A DNA stretch of 64,000 bases, from assembly GCA_947176235.1 (NCBI GenBank), contig CAMWPM010000005.1, forward strand, positions 1-64,000, given 5' to 3'. Shown here piece by piece: positions 11,378 through 20,382 of this stretch. The DNA is from an uncultured Bacteroidales bacterium. Its GTDB lineage: Bacteria > Bacteroidota > Bacteroidia > Bacteroidales > Muribaculaceae. A program made the translations under genes and the position numbers. Positions within the stretch are counted from its first letter, which is position 1, and each line of letters starts with the position of its first letter. The notes beneath the pieces were generated by a model, which worked only from the letters and a program-made list of their open reading frames with translations, was not told the origin of the DNA and did no database searches.

Positions 11378-11998
11378 ATGGGTAGTGTAAAAGACTATTT
11401 TTCAAATTTAGGAACCGGCATAGCGAGCCTTGTCAAGGGCATGCAGGTGACCGGCAAGGAATTCTTCACTCCTAAAATCACTGAAAAATATCCTGAGAAC
11501 CGCGACAACATGCACATCGCACAGCGTTTCCGCGCATGTCTGGAGCTGAAGTATGACGCCGAGGGTAACCACAAGTGCATAGCTTGCGGCACCTGCGAGC
11601 GCAACTGTCCTAACGGCACGATTTCGCTCGTGACCAAGATGGTGGACACCTGGGACGGTAAGAAAAAGAAAAAACTCGACAAGTACATCTACGACCTGGG
11701 CAGCTGCACGTTCTGTCAGCTCTGCGTGACCTCGTGTCCCACCAACGCGCTCGACTTCTCCAATGACTTCGAGCAGGCGGTGTTCACCCGCGAGAAGCTG
11801 GTGAAGCAGCTCAATTACCTGCCTGAAAAGGAAGAACCGGCTCCCACGCCCGAACAGATCGCCAAGATGCAGGCTGAGAAGGAAGCCAAGATCGCTGCTG
11901 CCAAAGCTGCCGCTGCCGCCAAGAAAGCTGCCGCCGCTGCCGCTGCAGGCGAAGCTCCCGCCAAGCCTGCCGACGAATCAACCCCCGCTGAAAAATAA
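11378..11998 (+). CDS. nuoI: NADH-quinone oxidoreductase subunit I with Ala/Lys-rich tail
   Basis: Ferredoxin-like subunit of the peripheral arm holding clusters N6a and N6b. The two binding motifs are Cys67-70-73-77 (paired with Cys120) and Cys110-113-116-120 (paired with Cys77). Residues 1-150 make a complete NuoI. Residues 151-206 are a low-complexity tail of Ala, Lys, Glu and Pro that I would not expect in the core fold; it may be a charged linker or binding tail. First nuo gene after the atp insertion, and nuoJ follows after 16 bp. Confidence 0.95.
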   Translation: MGSVKDYFSNLGTGIASLVKGMQVTGKEFFTPKITEKYPENRDNMHIAQRFRACLELKYDAEGNHKCIACGTCERNCPNGTISLVTKMVDTWDGKKKKKLDKYIYDLGSCTFCQLCVTSCPTNALDFSNDFEQAVFTREKLVKQLNYLPEKEEPAPTPEQIAKMQAEKEAKIAAAKAAAAAKKAAAAAAAGEAPAKPADESTPAEK

Positions 11999-12014
11999 AT
12001 AAAAGAATCACGAT

Positions 12015-12524
12015 ATGGAATCAGTAGGAAGTATCATTGCCTATGTGGTGATTGCTCTGTCAATCATCATCTTCTCGGTACTGGCTGTCACCACACGCAA
12101 GATCCTGCGTGCCGCCACCTATCTGCTTTTCGCGCTTTTTGCCACCGCCGCCATCTATTTCTCGCTCGACTACGAGTTTCTCGGTGCGGTGCAGATAGCC
12201 GTTTACGCAGGCGGCATTGTGGTGCTCTTTGTGTTCTCGATCTTGCTGACGAGTCACCCCGGCGACAACAGTGCCCGTCTTGCCTCTAAGAAACGTGTGT
12301 CGGGGCTCATAGCCGCCATCGCCATGCTCCTTGTGTCGGGCTACGTCCTGATCAGCCGCTGCATCGGCGTAGCAGAGCCCGCAATGCAGTCGATCGACAT
12401 GCAGAAAGTCGGTGCCACCCTTATGGGAACAGGTCACGGAGAATATCTGCTCCCCTTCGAGGCTATCAGTGTCTTATTGCTCGCCTGCATCATTGGCGGT
12501 ATTGTCGTTGCCCGTAAAAGATAA
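12015..12524 (+). CDS. nuoJ: NADH-quinone oxidoreductase subunit J
   Basis: Membrane-arm subunit, 169 residues, with about five hydrophobic segments. The conserved region YEFLGAVQIAVYAGGIVVLFVF is recognisable (seen as FLGAVQIAVYAGGI). In known structures this helix undergoes the pi-bulge change that links quinone chemistry to pumping. It is packed between nuoI (16 bp) and nuoK (9 bp). Confidence 0.95.
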   Translation: MESVGSIIAYVVIALSIIIFSVLAVTTRKILRAATYLLFALFATAAIYFSLDYEFLGAVQIAVYAGGIVVLFVFSILLTSHPGDNSARLASKKRVSGLIAAIAMLLVSGYVLISRCIGVAEPAMQSIDMQKVGATLMGTGHGEYLLPFEAISVLLLACIIGGIVVARKR

Positions 12525-12533
12525 TAGATAGTT

Positions 12534-12845
12534 ATGGAAAAGACGATGCTCTGTTATTTGATCCCCAGCCTGATTATGTTCTGCTGCGGAGTTTACGGGT
12601 TTATCACCCGCAAAAACATGATTGCGATCTTGATTTCGCTCGAGCTGATGCTCAACTCGGTCGATATCAACTTTGTAGTGTTTAACCGTTTCCTCTTCCC
12701 CGGCTCGATGGAAGGCATGTTCTTCACGCTCTTCGCCATCGCCATCGCCGCCGCCGAGACCGCGCTTGCCATTGCCATTATCATCAATGTGTTCCGCTCG
12801 GTCAAGAATGTGGATGTGGAGGAAGTCTCTAAAATGAAATTTTAA
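12534..12845 (+). CDS. nuoK: NADH-quinone oxidoreductase subunit K
   Basis: Small antiporter-like linker subunit, 103 residues, three transmembrane helices. The family pattern is visible: GFITRKNMIAILISLELMLNSV-type region with the buried glutamate in SLELML, and the second glutamate in AAAETALALAI-like sequence. The ATG at 12534 is 9 bp after nuoJ, and nuoL follows after 9 bp. Confidence 0.95.
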   Translation: MEKTMLCYLIPSLIMFCCGVYGFITRKNMIAILISLELMLNSVDINFVVFNRFLFPGSMEGMFFTLFAIAIAAAETALAIAIIINVFRSVKNVDVEEVSKMKF

Positions 12846-12854
12846 AGCCACGCC

Positions 12855-14939
12855 ATGGAATCAACAATGCCAGTCCTTATCCTTGCGATACCTCTGTTCA
12901 CGTTCCTGCTGCTTGGCCTTCTGGGCAAGTTTATGCAGCGTGGCATGGCCGGTGTCATCGGCACCTCGGCTATGGGTATCACTCTCGTGCTGTCCTACAT
13001 CACAGCTTTCACCTATTTCTTCTCGGGCAATCCCCTCTTCATCTCTGCCGGCGGTGACCGCCTCCAGGCTGTAATCTTCAACACCGTCTGGCTGCAGTTC
13101 ACTCCCGATCAGATCGATGCTGCCGGACAGATCGTGAAGCATGGTCTCGCCATCAAGCTCGGATTCCTGCTCGACTCCATCTCCGCCATGATGCTCGTGG
13201 TGATCACCACCATTTCGTTCATGGTGCATCTCTACAGCAACGGATACATGCGCGACCACCACGGTGTGTGCGAGAAAGGCTTCCAGCGTTTCTTCGCCTA
13301 TCTGTCGCTCTTCAGCTTCTCGATGCTCGGTCTCGTCGTTGCCACCAATATCTTCCAGATGTACATCTTCTGGGAACTTGTGGGCGCTTCCTCCTATCTG
13401 CTCATCGGTTTCTATTACACTAAGCCGTCAGCAGTGTCAGCATCCAAGAAGGCATTTATCGTCACCCGATTCGCCGACCTCGGATTCCTCATCGGTATCC
13501 TTATACTGAGCTACTACACCGGCACGTTCAACTTCACGGAGTTAACTTCCGTTCCCGTCGAAGGTCTTAACGATGTCTACGCAGTCAGCGCCGGCACTGC
13601 CGAGCATATCCGCAGCATCTTCGCCGACAGCAAGGCTCCGCTCTTCATGGGCGCTTCCGTGATGACGTGGGCTCTGGTGCTCATCTTCATGGGCGGCATG
13701 GGTAAGTCGGCAATGATGCCTCTCCACATCTGGCTCCCCGACGCAATGGAGGGTCCCACCCCCGTCTCGGCTCTCATTCACGCCGCTACTATGGTCGTGG
13801 CAGGTGTCTACCTTGTGGCACGTCTCTTCCCGCTCTTCCTGATGCAGACCTCCGCACTCGACATTGTGACCGTCGTCGGCGCCGTCACCGCGCTCTACGC
13901 AGCCATGGTGGCATGCGCTCAGATCGACATCAAGCGTGTGCTTGCATTCTCCACCATCTCGCAGATAGCATTCATGATGGTGTCGCTCGGCGTAACGCGC
14001 ATCGCCCATACGGACGCTCTCGGACACGAAGTGCACGAGGGACTCGGCTACATGGCTTCGATGTTCCACCTCTTCACCCACGCAATGTTCAAGGCTCTGC
14101 TCTTCCTCGGTGCCGGTGCGCTGATCCATGCTATCGGATCCAACGACTACACCGCCATGCACGGTCTCCGCAAATACATGCCCGTCACTCACTGGACATT
14201 CCTTATCGGGTGTCTGGCTATCGCAGGTATCATCCCCTTCGCAGGCTTCTTCAGTAAGGACGAGATCCTGACCGCCTGCTTCGGTCATTCGACTGTCTGG
14301 GCAATCTGGATGACACTCGTAGCCGGTCTGACGGCGTTCTACATGTTCCGTCTCTACTTCCTCATCTTCTGGTGGAAGGAGCACAAGGTGCATGGCGAGC
14401 ACGTACCGCATGACCAGCCCTGGACCATGACTCTTCCCCTCATCATTCTCGCCGCCATCTCATGTGTGGCAGGATTCGTACCCTTCGGCAATCTCGTGAC
14501 CTGGAACGGTCATCCCATCACCGGTGCCGGATTCTTCACCAATCTCGACAATCTTAACTGGAATGTCGCCGTCATCTCACTCTGCGTTGCCATCATCGGT
14601 ATTCTCGTGGCGATGAAGATGTACAGGAAGGAAAATCCCCTTCCCGAGAAGATGCGCTCGGCTCTGCCGCGCCTCTGGGACTGGTGCCACCACCGCTTCT
14701 ACTGGGACGAACTCTACATGTTCATTACCCACAAGATTATCTTCGACCGGGTGTGCAAGCCTATCGCATGGTTTGACCGTCACGTCATCGACGGCACCAT
14801 GGACTCCTTCGCCACGATGACCAATCGCCTTTCGGTTGCAATCAAGGGTCTGCAGTCGGGCCGCATCCAGAACTACGTCTGGGTCTACCTCCTCGGAGCT
14901 CTCGTGCTTGCGGTTGTCACCATGTTATGTGTCCTCTAA
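12855..14939 (+). CDS. nuoL: NADH-quinone oxidoreductase subunit L
   Basis: Distal proton-pumping subunit of the membrane arm, 694 residues, related to Mrp-type antiporters. Typical motifs include FWELVGASSYLLIGF, GKSAMMPLHIWLPDAMEGPTPVSALIHAATMV (seen as LPDAMEGPTPVSALIHAA), and KRVLAFSTISQ. The C-terminal part carries the extra helices, including the long lateral helix expected in NuoL. Residues after about 600 are charged, then end in a final membrane helix. Adjacent to nuoK (9 bp) and nuoM (49 bp). Confidence 0.96.
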   Translation: MESTMPVLILAIPLFTFLLLGLLGKFMQRGMAGVIGTSAMGITLVLSYITAFTYFFSGNPLFISAGGDRLQAVIFNTVWLQFTPDQIDAAGQIVKHGLAIKLGFLLDSISAMMLVVITTISFMVHLYSNGYMRDHHGVCEKGFQRFFAYLSLFSFSMLGLVVATNIFQMYIFWELVGASSYLLIGFYYTKPSAVSASKKAFIVTRFADLGFLIGILILSYYTGTFNFTELTSVPVEGLNDVYAVSAGTAEHIRSIFADSKAPLFMGASVMTWALVLIFMGGMGKSAMMPLHIWLPDAMEGPTPVSALIHAATMVVAGVYLVARLFPLFLMQTSALDIVTVVGAVTALYAAMVACAQIDIKRVLAFSTISQIAFMMVSLGVTRIAHTDALGHEVHEGLGYMASMFHLFTHAMFKALLFLGAGALIHAIGSNDYTAMHGLRKYMPVTHWTFLIGCLAIAGIIPFAGFFSKDEILTACFGHSTVWAIWMTLVAGLTAFYMFRLYFLIFWWKEHKVHGEHVPHDQPWTMTLPLIILAAISCVAGFVPFGNLVTWNGHPITGAGFFTNLDNLNWNVAVISLCVAIIGILVAMKMYRKENPLPEKMRSALPRLWDWCHHRFYWDELYMFITHKIIFDRVCKPIAWFDRHVIDGTMDSFATMTNRLSVAIKGLQSGRIQNYVWVYLLGALVLAVVTMLCVL

Positions 14940-14988
14940 TGCGATAACCCCACTCACAGTCACTATCACACACTAAATTGCAGTAACA

Positions 14989-16533
14989 ATGTTTTCGAAT
15001 ATACTGATTTACTTTGTGCTAATCCCCCTGCTCATGCTTGCGGGACTTGGAATCAGCCGCAACGTCAAGCAGATCCGCGCGGTTGCCGTAGTGGGTTCGA
15101 CAGCACTGATCGCCCTTTCCGTCTACCTTCTGGTCGACTATCTGGGTCAGCGTGCCGCCGGAAATGAGGCAGAAATGCTCTACACAGGCTCATGGAGCTG
15201 GTTCACGCCTCTCAACATCAACCTTTCCGTAGGTGTCGACGGCATTTCGATCGCCATGCTCATCCTTTCTTCGTTCATCCTCTTCACCGGCAGCTTCGCT
15301 TCCTGGAAGATCGATCAGCCCAAGGAATTCTTCCTCTGGCTCATCCTTCTCTCCACCGGTGTCTACGGCTTCTTCATCTCGATCGACATTTTTACGATGT
15401 TCATGTTCTACGAGGTGGCGCTCATCCCCATGTACCTCCTTATCGGCGTGTGGGGCAGCGGCAAGAAGAATTATTCGGCAATGAAGCTCACGCTCATGCT
15501 TATGGGCGGATCGGCATTCCTGATGCTCGGTCTTATCGGCATCTACTACCATTCGGCTCCCGCCGGACAGCCCCTTACGTGGAATCTGCTCGAGATCGCC
15601 CACAACAACGCTATCTCGACAGGCTGGCAGCACTTCCTCTTCCCGATGACTTTCGTTGGTTTCGGCGTGCTTGGTGCGATGTTCCCCTTCCACACATGGA
15701 GCCCTGACGGTCACGCTTCCGCACCCACGGCAGTGTCGATGCTCCACGCAGGCGTGCTAATGAAACTTGGCGGTTACGGATGCTTCCGCGTATCGATGTA
15801 TCTCATGCCCGAGGCAGCCAACGACCTTGCCTGGATCTTCCTTATCCTCACCGGTATCTCTGTTGTCTACGGTGCATTCAGCGCTTGCGTGCAGACCGAC
15901 CTCAAGTACATCAACGCCTATTCCTCTGTGTCACACTGCGGACTGGTGCTCTTCGCCATCCTCATGATCAACACCACGGCAATGACCGGCGCAATCATGC
16001 AGATGCTCAGCCACGGCTTGATGACGGCACTCTTCTTCGCGCTTATCGGTATGATCTACGGTCGCACCCACACCCGCGACATCCACGAGATGGGCGGTAT
16101 GATGCAGATTCTGCCTTACCTCTCCGTCTGCTACGTGATAGCCGGTTTCGCCTCGCTCGGTCTCCCCGGACTCAGCGGCTTCGTTGCTGAAATGACAATC
16201 TTCGTAGGATCATTCGAACAGGGTATGATCGACTACCTCGGCGGTGCCGGTTCGCTTCGTCTGGTGTTCACAATCATCGCCTGCTGCTCGATCGTCATCA
16301 CGGCTGTCTACATCCTGCGTGTGGTCGGCAAGCTTCTCCTCGGTCCGGTTCACGACGATCATCATCGTCAGCTCACCGACGCCACATGGTGGGAGCGTCT
16401 CTCCACAGCCACCCTCATCATCTGCGTGGCTGCGATCGGCTGCTTCCCCAACTTCTTCGAGCAGCTCATCCGCTTCACATTCAACCCCGAATTTTTCCGC
16501 GCATTGGCAGCCAACGTGCCTGTGCTTAACTAA
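14989..16533 (+). CDS. nuoM: NADH-quinone oxidoreductase subunit M
   Basis: Middle antiporter-like pump, 514 residues with many hydrophobic helices. Family motifs are visible: FMFYEVALIPMYLLIGVWG near residue 130-150, FPFHTWSPDGHASAPTAVSMLHAG near 230-255, and KYINAYSSVSHCG near 300. Length is normal. A 23 bp gap separates it from nuoN. Confidence 0.96.
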   Translation: MFSNILIYFVLIPLLMLAGLGISRNVKQIRAVAVVGSTALIALSVYLLVDYLGQRAAGNEAEMLYTGSWSWFTPLNINLSVGVDGISIAMLILSSFILFTGSFASWKIDQPKEFFLWLILLSTGVYGFFISIDIFTMFMFYEVALIPMYLLIGVWGSGKKNYSAMKLTLMLMGGSAFLMLGLIGIYYHSAPAGQPLTWNLLEIAHNNAISTGWQHFLFPMTFVGFGVLGAMFPFHTWSPDGHASAPTAVSMLHAGVLMKLGGYGCFRVSMYLMPEAANDLAWIFLILTGISVVYGAFSACVQTDLKYINAYSSVSHCGLVLFAILMINTTAMTGAIMQMLSHGLMTALFFALIGMIYGRTHTRDIHEMGGMMQILPYLSVCYVIAGFASLGLPGLSGFVAEMTIFVGSFEQGMIDYLGGAGSLRLVFTIIACCSIVITAVYILRVVGKLLLGPVHDDHHRQLTDATWWERLSTATLIICVAAIGCFPNFFEQLIRFTFNPEFFRALAANVPVLN

Positions 16534-16556
16534 TAGAAACCCGATTAATCGAAGCA

Positions 16557-18017
16557 ATGGATTATTCTCAGTTTTTAGCAATGAAGCAAGAAATAGGATT
16601 GCTGATCGTATTTCTGTTAGTCTTCCTCTATGACACCTTCATGCCTAAGAAGGCATTGAACGGTACTTCGGTCTTCACTTGCGTCGTGTTTGCCATCTAC
16701 ACAGCCCTGTGCTTCTGCTGCTGCATGACCGACACCTGGGCAACCACGTTCAGCGGCATGTATGCCACCAGCCCGGCAATCGCCGCCATCAAGAACATTC
16801 TCAATGTCGGTGCCCTTATCGTCCTCATTCAGTCATGCAAGTGGGCTAACAGTGACGAGCAGGTGGTGCGTCGCGGTGAGTTCTACGAGCTTCTGCTTGC
16901 CACTCTTTTCGGCATGTATCTGATGATCTCCGCCCGTCATTTCCTTCTCTTCGTCATCGGTCTGGAAAGCGCCTCCCTGCCTCTTGCAGCTATGGTGGCT
17001 TTCAACAAGAACCGTTACGAAAGTCATGAGGCATCCATCAAGTACCTTCTCACCGCCGTGTTCTCCTCGGCAGTGTTCATGATGGGTCTGTCGTTTGTCT
17101 ACGCACTTGCAGGCTCCCTCTACTACACCGATATTTATTGCGCAATCAGCACGCAGCCTTCCGCCATGCTTGTTCTCGCGCTTGCGTTCGTGCTTGCAGG
17201 TATGGGCTTCAAGCTCTCGCTCGTCCCCTTCCATCTCTGGACAGCCGACGTCTACCAGGGCGCCCCGACCGTCGTCACATCCTACCTTTCCGTCATCTCC
17301 AAGGGATCGGCAGCTTTCGCCCTCCTTGTAATGATGGTGCAGGCGTTCGGATTGGTCTACAGTCAGGTGTGGGAGTGGATGCTTTATGCCCTCATCATCC
17401 TGACAATCACCGTCGGCAACCTCTTTGCAATGCGTCAGCGCAACATGAAGCGCTTCCTCGCATTCTCATCCGTGTCGCAGGCTGGCTACATCATGCTCGG
17501 CATCATTGCTATGAACGCTACCGGAATGGCTTCGCTGATGTACTATATCCTCGTCTACGTATTCTCCAACCTTGCCGCCTTCGGCGTGATCAGCGCTATC
17601 GAGAACAACTGCGGTAAGGTCGACATGGACGACTACAATGGTCTCTACCGCACTAATCCCCGCCTGTCGGTTGCGATGATGCTTGCCATGTTCTCCCTCG
17701 CAGGTATTCCTCCCTTCGCCGGATTCTTCAGCAAGTTCTTCATCTTTACAGGAGCAATCCAGCAGGGTAGCACCGCTATCTACGTCCTCGTGCTCATCGC
17801 CCTTATCAACACCATTATCTCCCTCTACTACTACCTCCTCGTTGTTAAGGCAATGTTCATCAACACTGAGAACGGTTGCGTGATCGCTCCCTTCAAGTCG
17901 GCATGCAGCGAGCGGCTCGGTCTATGGATCTCGGTTGCCGGTATCCTTCTCCTCGGTATCGTCAGCTGCTTCTACAATTCTCTCCTTGAATTGTGCCAGA
18001 CCTACGGAATCTTCTGA
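16557..18017 (+). CDS. nuoN: NADH-quinone oxidoreductase subunit N
   Basis: Third antiporter-like pump, 486 residues, about 14 membrane helices. It shows the NuoN signature: GLESASLPLAAMVAF, PFHLWTADVYQGAPT and MKRFLAFSSVSQAGYIMLG. It ends the 18-gene respiratory block, and a strong terminator begins 25 bp after its stop codon. No nuoE, nuoF or nuoG follows, so the electron-input module for NADH is missing from this locus. Confidence 0.96.
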   Translation: MDYSQFLAMKQEIGLLIVFLLVFLYDTFMPKKALNGTSVFTCVVFAIYTALCFCCCMTDTWATTFSGMYATSPAIAAIKNILNVGALIVLIQSCKWANSDEQVVRRGEFYELLLATLFGMYLMISARHFLLFVIGLESASLPLAAMVAFNKNRYESHEASIKYLLTAVFSSAVFMMGLSFVYALAGSLYYTDIYCAISTQPSAMLVLALAFVLAGMGFKLSLVPFHLWTADVYQGAPTVVTSYLSVISKGSAAFALLVMMVQAFGLVYSQVWEWMLYALIILTITVGNLFAMRQRNMKRFLAFSSVSQAGYIMLGIIAMNATGMASLMYYILVYVFSNLAAFGVISAIENNCGKVDMDDYNGLYRTNPRLSVAMMLAMFSLAGIPPFAGFFSKFFIFTGAIQQGSTAIYVLVLIALINTIISLYYYLLVVKAMFINTENGCVIAPFKSACSERLGLWISVAGILLLGIVSCFYNSLLELCQTYGIF

Positions 18018-18042
18018 TTGATTCTAAAACAATGAAAATAGG

Positions 18043-18073
18043 AGAGGGGGCTGTGATCACAGCCCCCTCTTTG
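18043..18073 (+). terminator. Palindromic terminator of the nuo-atp block
   Basis: Positions 18043-18070 form a perfect 28 bp palindrome (arms of 14 bp, practical loop GATC) with a run of five G·C pairs. The 3' arm ends in CT followed by TTTGTT. The structure is nearly symmetric, but the T run suits the + strand. It closes the transcript that begins at 230-261. Confidence 0.85.
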
Positions 18074-18121
18074 TTATAAATCACAGTACTAAAAACTTCT
18101 CCGACATCGCTCGGTCACCTC

Positions 18122-18718
18122 ATGCAATCCGATTCGCCCATCCGCACGTTATGCCAGCCTGTAGTCACTGAAGTGATCACACTCAGCCCGTCAGCCCACA
18201 ACCGCATCATCATGTCGCGTTGTCTCGGCAGGATTATCTGGCCTGTAGTGGGCGTGATGGCGTTGGTGGCGCTGGCTGCATGGTGGAAGAGTGAGATCAA
18301 TTGGTACTTCCTGATTCCAATTGTCGGGCTGATCATGTTGCCTTCGCTTATGCTGGCGGCGTTCATGACCCAGACATTGAGCCGGGAGGCGGCGGAGTCG
18401 ATACGCCCTCATAGGTTTGAGTTTTCCGACGACCGTATTCTTGTGATTCCAATAAAAGAAAAGCCGTCGGAACTGACGGCTTCAGATGAGAGCCAGGATC
18501 CGGAGTTTCCGGACACAAGGCGCACTTATGAAATCCCCGTGTCGGAAGTGACGGATATCGAGCTTACCGGAGAATACCTTATGGTGAAGCTTAAAGGTCC
18601 TCTGTCGCGTTTTATCCTCGTTCCGCACCAATCCCTTTCCCGCAACGACAGTCGCCGTCTGATAGCATTTATGAGAGCTCTGACGGAAAAACCGGATGAG
18701 ACTGATGCCGACTGGTGA
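18122..18718 (+). CDS. Small membrane protein, YcxB-like C-terminal domain
   Basis: A 198-residue protein of unknown function. Two hydrophobic helices (about residues 38-56 and 62-82) are followed by a soluble region ending in a beta-rich stretch (EIPVSEVTDIELTGEYLMVKL) and a short amphipathic helix. This layout resembles YcxB-like proteins, but I recognise it only by architecture. The start is uncertain: ATG at 18212 (residue 31) would also leave both helices intact. It is an isolated gene that faces the end of the minus-strand cluster. Confidence 0.65.
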   Translation: MQSDSPIRTLCQPVVTEVITLSPSAHNRIIMSRCLGRIIWPVVGVMALVALAAWWKSEINWYFLIPIVGLIMLPSLMLAAFMTQTLSREAAESIRPHRFEFSDDRILVIPIKEKPSELTASDESQDPEFPDTRRTYEIPVSEVTDIELTGEYLMVKLKGPLSRFILVPHQSLSRNDSRRLIAFMRALTEKPDETDADW

Positions 18719-18722
18719 CACG

Positions 18723-18760
18723 ACAGCCATAAAGGCTGACCGGTGGCTATATTTGCCGCC
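18723..18760. terminator. Weak hairpins between convergent genes
   Basis: Two short inverted repeats, CAGCC/GGCTG at 18724-18738 and GGTGGC/GCCGCC at 18742-18760, lie in the 66 bp between the convergent genes. The second is flanked by eight A at 18761-18768 on the + strand, so its T run precedes it on the minus strand rather than following it. It may act as a bidirectional terminator, but the evidence is thin. Confidence 0.3.
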
Positions 18761-18784
18761 AAAAAAAATTCGTTCCCCTGGTTA

Positions 18785-20359
18785 TTATTTCGCAAGCTCC
18801 TCGGCAAGTGCCTGTGCGGAGCGTTGACCGTCGATGGCTGCCGATACGATTCCACCTGCGTAGCCCGCACCCTCCCCCGACGGATAGAGACCTTTCAGCC
18901 CCACATGATGGAGTTTCGCGGGATCGCGTGGAATACGCACCGGCGAAGATGTGCGCGTCTCGGCGCCTATGAGCGTGGCTTCGGGGGAGAGAAATCCACG
19001 CGACTTGCGCCCGAATTCCTCCAGTCCTTTCTGCAGGCGACGGGCTATCGGTGCAGGCAGAAGACGGTCGATGCGTGCGGGATGGATGCCCGGTGCATAG
19101 GATGTGGAGGGGAGCGATTTTGATGCACGGGATGCCACGAAGTCGGTCATGCGCTGCGCGGGGGCGTTCTGCGACCCGTCGCCCTCTTCAAAGAAGCGTC
19201 GCTCGATATCTTCCTGAAATTTCATTACCTTAAGCCGGTCCGATGCGTCGTACTGATCGTCGAGATCTTCCGGAAGTACCTCTACCACCATTCCCGAATT
19301 TGCCCATTTGGTTCCGCGTGACGACGGCGACATGCCGTTGACCACAAGCTGCCCCGGCTCCGATGCCGCCGGAATGATGAATCCGCCGGGACACATGCAG
19401 AATGAGTAGACGGCACGTCCGTCCACTCGGGTCAGCATCGAATATTCGGCGGCGGGCAGATATTTTCCTCTCCCGCGCGGATTATGGTACTGTATGGAGT
19501 CGATTAGTTGCTGCGGGTGTTCGAGGCGGACGCCTACAGCAATTCCCTTAGGCTCGATTTCTATTCCACGGCTGTCGAGCGCACGATAGACGTCGCGTGC
19601 AGAGTGACCTGTGGCAAGAATCACCGGACCGTTCCAGTGCTTTCCGTCCCTCGTTATCACCCCTGTCACCTCCTTCCCGTCAGACGACAGAATAAGGTCG
19701 CTTACGCACGTCCCGAAATGCACTTCTCCACCCTGCGTGATGATAAAGTTGCGTATCGACTTTATCACTTCCGGGAGCCTGTCGGTGCCGATGTGAGGAT
19801 GAGCGTCCACCAGAATGTCGCGGCTCGCCCCATGCTTCCAGAGGATAGCGAGCACTTTGTCCACCGAGCCGCGTTTCTTCGACCGGGTGTAGAGCTTGCC
19901 GTCGCTGAAAGCTCCTGCGCCTCCCTCGCCGAAGCAGTAGTTGGATTCCGGATCCACCACTCCCTCCCGCGCTATCCTCGCCATGTCGCGCCGACGGGAG
20001 TCCACGTCTTTCCCCCGTTCGAGCAGAATCGGGCGGATTCCATTCTCCAGAAGCTCAAGCGCTGCAAAAAGCCCGGCGGGTCCGGCACCGACAATGATTG
20101 CCTGCGGGGCTCCGGGCGGCAGAGCAGGGTAGGAGGGGAGTTCGGGTTCGTAGAAGGGACTCTTTTCGTCTACGTGAACGTCCACACTCAGGTTGACCAT
20201 GACACGGCGTTGTCGCGCGTCGATCGACCGCCGGCGTATCTCGGTAGCCTTGATGCGGTTCACGTCGATTCCGAGAGCCGTCGAAGCAGCCACCTTAAGT
20301 TGTTCGGGCTGATAGGCTGTCTCGGGAGCGACACGTAGTTGAAGGTTGCTTACAGGCAT
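18785..20359 (-). CDS. FAD-dependent oxidoreductase, COG2509 type
   Basis: A 524-residue cytoplasmic flavoprotein of the COG2509 'FAD-dependent dehydrogenase' group. An N-terminal domain (residues 1-75) precedes the dinucleotide-binding motif GAGPAGLFAALEL at 91-103. NYCFGEGGAGAFSDGKLYTR follows, and GEGAGYAGGIVSAAIDG near the C-terminus closes the FAD site. The substrate is unknown for the family. It is the last gene of the minus-strand run, 23 bp after the MATE transporter gene. An alternative label is 'NAD(P)/FAD-dependent oxidoreductase'. Confidence 0.85.
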   Translation of the reverse strand: MPVSNLQLRVAPETAYQPEQLKVAASTALGIDVNRIKATEIRRRSIDARQRRVMVNLSVDVHVDEKSPFYEPELPSYPALPPGAPQAIIVGAGPAGLFAALELLENGIRPILLERGKDVDSRRRDMARIAREGVVDPESNYCFGEGGAGAFSDGKLYTRSKKRGSVDKVLAILWKHGASRDILVDAHPHIGTDRLPEVIKSIRNFIITQGGEVHFGTCVSDLILSSDGKEVTGVITRDGKHWNGPVILATGHSARDVYRALDSRGIEIEPKGIAVGVRLEHPQQLIDSIQYHNPRGRGKYLPAAEYSMLTRVDGRAVYSFCMCPGGFIIPAASEPGQLVVNGMSPSSRGTKWANSGMVVEVLPEDLDDQYDASDRLKVMKFQEDIERRFFEEGDGSQNAPAQRMTDFVASRASKSLPSTSYAPGIHPARIDRLLPAPIARRLQKGLEEFGRKSRGFLSPEATLIGAETRTSSPVRIPRDPAKLHHVGLKGLYPSGEGAGYAGGIVSAAIDGQRSAQALAEELAK

Positions 20360-20382
20360 GGAATTACGCTATTGGTTAATGG

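Noticed and set aside
13542..14411. A 289-codon open frame on the minus strand opposite nuoL
   Set aside because: The same antisense artefact; the composition is His/Glu/Cys-rich and nuoL is certain.
18043..18070. TGTGATCACA inside the palindrome as a CRP-type operator
   Set aside because: A CRP site needs six bases between TGTGA and TCACA and here there are none. The GC stem and T run directly after nuoN fit a terminator.
19508..20338. A 276-codon open frame on the + strand opposite the flavoprotein gene
   Set aside because: The minus-strand flavoprotein has clear FAD motifs; the + frame has none.
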